Shown here: positions 60,001 to 64,000 of the stretch, piece after piece
Layout: each line of letters starts with the position of its first letter
Position numbering within the stretch: the first letter of the stretch is position 1
From: Talaromyces rugulosus
Lineage: Eukaryota; Ascomycota; Eurotiomycetes; Eurotiales; Trichocomaceae
Length of the DNA stretch: 64,000 nucleotides
Assembly: GCF_013368755.1 (NCBI RefSeq)
Contig: NC_049566.1
Coordinates: forward strand, 3,286,001-3,350,000
Direction: 5' to 3'
The notes under the pieces: model-generated
Databases searched by the model: none
What the model was told of the DNA's origin: nothing
Seen by the model: only the letters and a program-made list of their open reading frames with translations
Program-made: the position numbers and the translations under genes

Positions 60001-63000
60001 AGCTATTTAAGTCTTATAGATACTACTAGCTATTTATATAGTCCTAAGTCTGTAAGGAATACTGTTTTTTAGATATTGTTATTTTTTATTTATAGATTGT
60101 AGTATCCCTATTTAATATTGAATATTGTTATGATTTTTGTACTTTGTAATAAATCTCTCTTCTATTCTTGATATAGTGCTTTATTTATGTTGTCTTTAGT
60201 TATGTTATTTAATTTTTGGTAGTTGATGACTATTTGTGGTGATCTATTATGTTTTAGTATAAACATTGCTTGTGTAAAAGCCTTTACTTTTAATTCTCTG
60301 ATGTAACTGGCTGCTAAGAATTTCTTAATAAATTCTTTAGTAGTTTAGAGTTTATTTTATAAGATTTGTTATTGTTTTACTTGTAGTATCTATACTTCTG
60401 TTTTAAAAGGTATCTCTATTTTATATTCTTTTTTATATTATGGTAGTTGATATTCTTTTTTTATAAATAATTTAGTAAAGTTTTGATATTTTTTTAGTAG
60501 TTTGTTAAGTACTTTTTTTAATTCTTTTTTGTAGATTTCTTTTGGTTTCCTTTATATTTCAATTTATTGGCCTATTTTGTTTATTTTTTTAGCATGTTTC
60601 ACCCTCAACTGCTGATCTAGTTTAATCCCTATTTACTCTATTTATAGCATCTTTAGGTCTATTAATACTATCTTATATTTTTAGTTAATAACAGGATTAT
60701 ATTTCTATAGCTATGTTATTCTGAGTATAATATTAAAATCCTTTCATTTGAATAGATTTAAATCTAATTAGATACCTTCTTCATATTCTTCTGATTTAAT
60801 TGTGATATTTTTAGTTCATTATATAAATCCTTTAATCATAATTTGTCCTTCAAAATTTTGTATAGTATATCATAGATTTATTTTATATATTTAGATCCTA
60901 TTTTTCCTGATATATGCTTTGCTAATGTAATTTATTAATACTCCTGAGTTAAGGAGTAGTTTGGCTTTATATCTGTTAATTGTTCCTTTAATAATAATCA
61001 CAGTTTTTTCTATCTTAATGGTTGTGGTAATAAAGTAATGTCTCTTTCTATATCTTTTAAAGTATTATTTCTGTAATAGAACAATTTTAATCCAATCTTC
61101 ATTAGTATAGATGACTTATTCTTTATAGTATAGATATTTTTTTATATAGTACTGGTTAGTTTTAATATTATTATAGAAAGGATGTTAAATTTCTTCTGTA
61201 TAGCATTAATATTTATTTCAGCTCTTTGGATAGTTTAGGATAGGTTGATAGATGATTATTAATGCTGTTGGCTTCTATTTATTCTTTTCTTTTTCTTTAA
61301 GGTAAGTTAGATATTTTGATTCATAGCATTGCATCTAGTGTATTTTCTTGTAATAGTGTTTTTTATATTATGGGTAGTATATATATAAATATCTTTTAGT
61401 ATATCTAAATATCAAATAATATAACTATATTCCTTTAATAAGTAAGACATATTTAAATTTATTTACGAGTATAATGTTCTTTTTTCTGTGTATATCATAT
61501 TTGTGAAATGTCTACTCATAGTATTCTTTATATTCAAGGATGTGTTATTGGTATATCTGAATAAAGTCTTTCTAATATACTGGTTTAGGTGATTTATAAC
61601 TACATTCTTATTTTAGTTCTTTATAGTTAATTTTAGGGAATTTCTCTATTATTTCAAAGTCTTTACTGTCTGTTTCTAGTTCTTCTTTGCTTATTTCTGG
61701 AATCTTAATTCTTGTTCCTAGAACTGTCGTATTAGTTCTTAAGACTAAATCCTATTCTTTCTTTATAATTAGTAGTTGTTTCTGGAATAGTCTGATTATT
61801 TTATTTGTTTAGTTGATCACTCTTATAATATTTTTTCTAAGATTAGTTGTTCTTGCTAACTGTGATTATTATGAAGTATTTAATTCTTAATCTAAGTCCT
61901 TGTAATTAACTTTCTTATCTTTTCTACTATCTTGAAATATCAAGGGATATTGGCTTTCATTTCCTGATAAAAGGTTATTAATATACTGTTTAGTAGTTTT
62001 ATTATATTGGTCTTCTCTATAAAATTCTCTAATTAGTTCTTTCTCTTGACCTTATTATAGATAAGGTTATATTTCTTCTAGATTAGTATCTTTTTCCTAA
62101 GGTAGTTCCTTTTCTAAACTCTATCTGAGGTGTTTCTTAGATTATCCAGAGCTATCTTTTAGCTTAAAATTCTTGAGTGTATTGTATATTTCTTTTTCTA
62201 ATATTGATTCTTAGAAGTCCTTAACTTTATTAATCTATTTATTTTTTGACTCTTTCTTTTCACTGTCTAAGGAGATTATAATTGTCTGGTATATGGCCAC
62301 AATTTATTGATAGATTATTGTTATTTTCTAAAGGCTGATGTTATTGTTCTATTTATTTTACTCTGATCAGCACTGTTATATAAAGTATCTTTTTTATCCA
62401 TACTTATAATAAGCTTTGTTTTCTTTATGCTTAGCTATTTCTTCTTTACTAATCATATTATTAAGCTACATCTTAACATTGCTATCCTTGTCGTATTGGG
62501 TTCCTTGTTTTACTAATATATTAGTATACTAAAGGAATCTTCTAACTTTCTTCTATCTCTAAAACTTCTATCACTTCTATTTAATCTTGAATAGTTTATT
62601 GTTAATCTTAACCACCATCTCAATAAATCTATCAATGTTATTGGGTCGGTTGAGTTTAATAAGTTCTATCTAGACTTCTTCTTTGAGCATATTCTCAAAG
62701 ATTGTAATTTAAATAGCATTATTATAATGCAGTGGTATTACTATCTATCAGAATTTAGTTGCTAATTACTAAGCAGATCTAGTTTATTATAGATATCTTA
62801 GTTATCTTTTTATAGTCTATAGCTCATTAATATTTCTAAACATTTTTCCAAATTTCTATTTGAACATACTGTAGTTTGAAAATAGTTCTCTAGTGATAGT
62901 TCCCTAATTACCTTTATTGATAGTGTATAATTCACTTAGCATAGACTGTATCTATTCTGTTGCTGCATTGGTAAAGCATGATGCCACAAAGATCATTTTC

Positions 63001-63449
63001 TTTTTGTTATTAGTGATCTGGTTAGCTTTGATATATATTTCTATATTAACTAAGAATATCTTTAACTTAGATCTAGTTCTGTCAAAGGTCATAGGTTTTA
63101 GTAGCTTAATTTTGTTATCGGCTATTCTAGCTTTACTAGATAGTATAGCTATGACTTAAGCTTTAAGTTAATTAATATAATTATCTTTTTTAGTAACTAC
63201 AGCTTATAGTCTTTAAATATATTTATTTATTTAATTAATGACTCTTTCTAACATAGTAAATCTTTGCTAAGTTTGTTTGTTAGGTTTATCATTACTGTCT
63301 TGATCAACTGGTCTTGCTTATTTTGTAGATAGGTGTAGAGTTGCTAATCCTGCTGTTAATATATTGCTATTTCTTGCTATAATTAGCTTATTAATAAGGT
63401 TTGATTATTTATCTAGTTCTTAAAACTTCGTATTATAAGAGTGTTTTAT
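57051..63449 (-). pseudogene. Element A gag-pol remnant (minus strand)
   Basis: Minus-strand reading shows, in order of translation: reverse transcriptase near 59.9-60.3 kb with YFNNVIVY (the catalytic Y-x-D-D changed to N-N), an RNase H end near 59.15-59.3 kb (HNLKYFITIKELSERQ, then LAKFNYRIKYIPKK), and an integrase zinc-binding relic near 58.8 kb (VIQYYHSPPTKGYQGV). Sequence at about 61-63.4 kb should be gag/protease but is too decayed to read. No intact frame remains. Confidence 0.75.
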
Positions 63450-64000
63450 TGTTAATCAATTCAACAACTTATCACCAAGATGTGAATTAAGATAGATATT
63501 CTACTAATAGAAAGCAAGATAAGAAGTTTATATAAAGTAATTCTAGAATAAGTAGAGTACTATCGCAATGATAAGCTGCAAAGTATATTAAAAAGTAATA
63601 GTAATATACTATTTACTTAAAAGAATAAAATACAATAAACTAGATATATAATAGTAAATAAGTATCCTTATATAGCTGATCTTAAATATAGTAAACATAG
63701 TCAAGCTCTGCTTAACTATGTCAGTATATAGTTTCTTAGTATAATCTTATTATATTGATTATATAGTCACATACCTAAGTCTATAAGATAGATCTTTTTA
63801 TATAAAGACTCTTTTCGCATGGAGATCCTTTTTATATAGGATCTTTTTTTATATAGAGTCTATTTTTATATAGAAACTATTTCTATATAACACAGGCTTC
63901 CATTCGATAAGTCATTCTATATAGAAGTATAAATGTAGGTATTTCTTCCTTCTTAGATATAATCAGAGATTCTATCCCATAAGAATATCCAATAACCTTT
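63450..64000 (-). repeat. Element A right LTR (truncated by window end)
   Basis: It begins TGTTAATCAATTCAACAACT and is the most AT-mutated of the three family-A LTR copies. It still contains an uninterrupted target sequence where the LINE sits in the other copy. Confidence 0.87.

Larger units (their letters stand above)
50095..64000 (-). mobile_element. Element A: Ty3/Gypsy LTR retrotransposon, minus orientation, extends past window
   Basis: Direct LTR copies start at 50095 (TGTCAATCGGTTCAACAAC) and 63450 (TGTTAATCAATTCAACAAC). The left copy is split by a LINE. The second LTR is at least 551 bp and runs off the window. The internal region is T-rich on the plus strand because coding is on the minus strand. 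RIP is heavy. Confidence 0.87.

Noticed and set aside
62917..63159. Plus-strand membrane-like open frame
   Set aside because: It lies antisense to the minus-strand gag region of element A and reflects T-rich composition.

Overview
The window is filamentous-ascomycete DNA. The genes have short 45-62 nt GT-AG introns, and the families present include a Zn2Cys6 regulator, an E-class P450, a fungal terpene cyclase and a GH28 pectinase. Transposons are decayed by dense C:G to T:A transitions, the signature of repeat-induced point mutation (RIP). An Aspergillus/Penicillium-type (Eurotiomycete) genome fits best, but the sequence alone does not fix the genus. Patchy accessory genes, broken genes, degenerate TTAGGG-like tracts and a large nested transposon block suggest a subtelomeric or otherwise dispensable region.

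Region 1 (1-26.2 kb) is gene space. It opens with the 5' end of a phosphatase/endonuclease-fold gene on the minus strand. Next comes a compact set that looks like a small terpenoid locus: a 594-aa Zn2Cys6 regulator (minus, 4 exons), a divergent short-chain dehydrogenase (plus), a cytochrome P450 broken by two frameshifts (minus) and a stand-alone class I terpene cyclase (plus, 4 exons). The regulator and dehydrogenase share a 233-bp promoter rich in CGG/CCG triplets. After these come a secreted GH28 exo-polygalacturonase-like enzyme, a 15-exon secreted SGNH hydrolase fused to an FG-GAP/VCBS repeat domain, a berberine-bridge-type flavin oxidase, a leucine-rich orphan protein, a 133-bp tandem repeat, and a mucin-like secreted gene with two frameshifts.

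Region 2 (26.3-64 kb) is a nest of transposons. I resolve a complete RIP-killed Ty3/Gypsy element (Gy1, 27327-32810, 250-bp LTRs, TTTCT target duplication) inside minus-strand LINE debris, and an old LTR fragment of a family called A here. A second Gypsy element (B, 33899-44885, 211-bp LTRs, GAAAC target duplication) carries a nested hAT DNA transposon (38605-42410). A third Gypsy body (C, about 44891-50094) is cut by a minus-strand family-A Gypsy element (50095 to beyond the window end). Its left LTR is in turn split by a 6.3-kb Tad-like LINE (50443-56726, 14-bp target duplication). The hAT transposase is the only transposon gene with an open frame; it encodes 834 aa after removal of two introns.

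The relative order of insertion can be read directly from the nesting. Gypsy elements came first and are heavily mutated. The LINE is younger and lightly mutated. The hAT looks youngest and is essentially unmutated. All spliced structures were built by hand from splice signals and frame continuity and have not been tested against transcripts.
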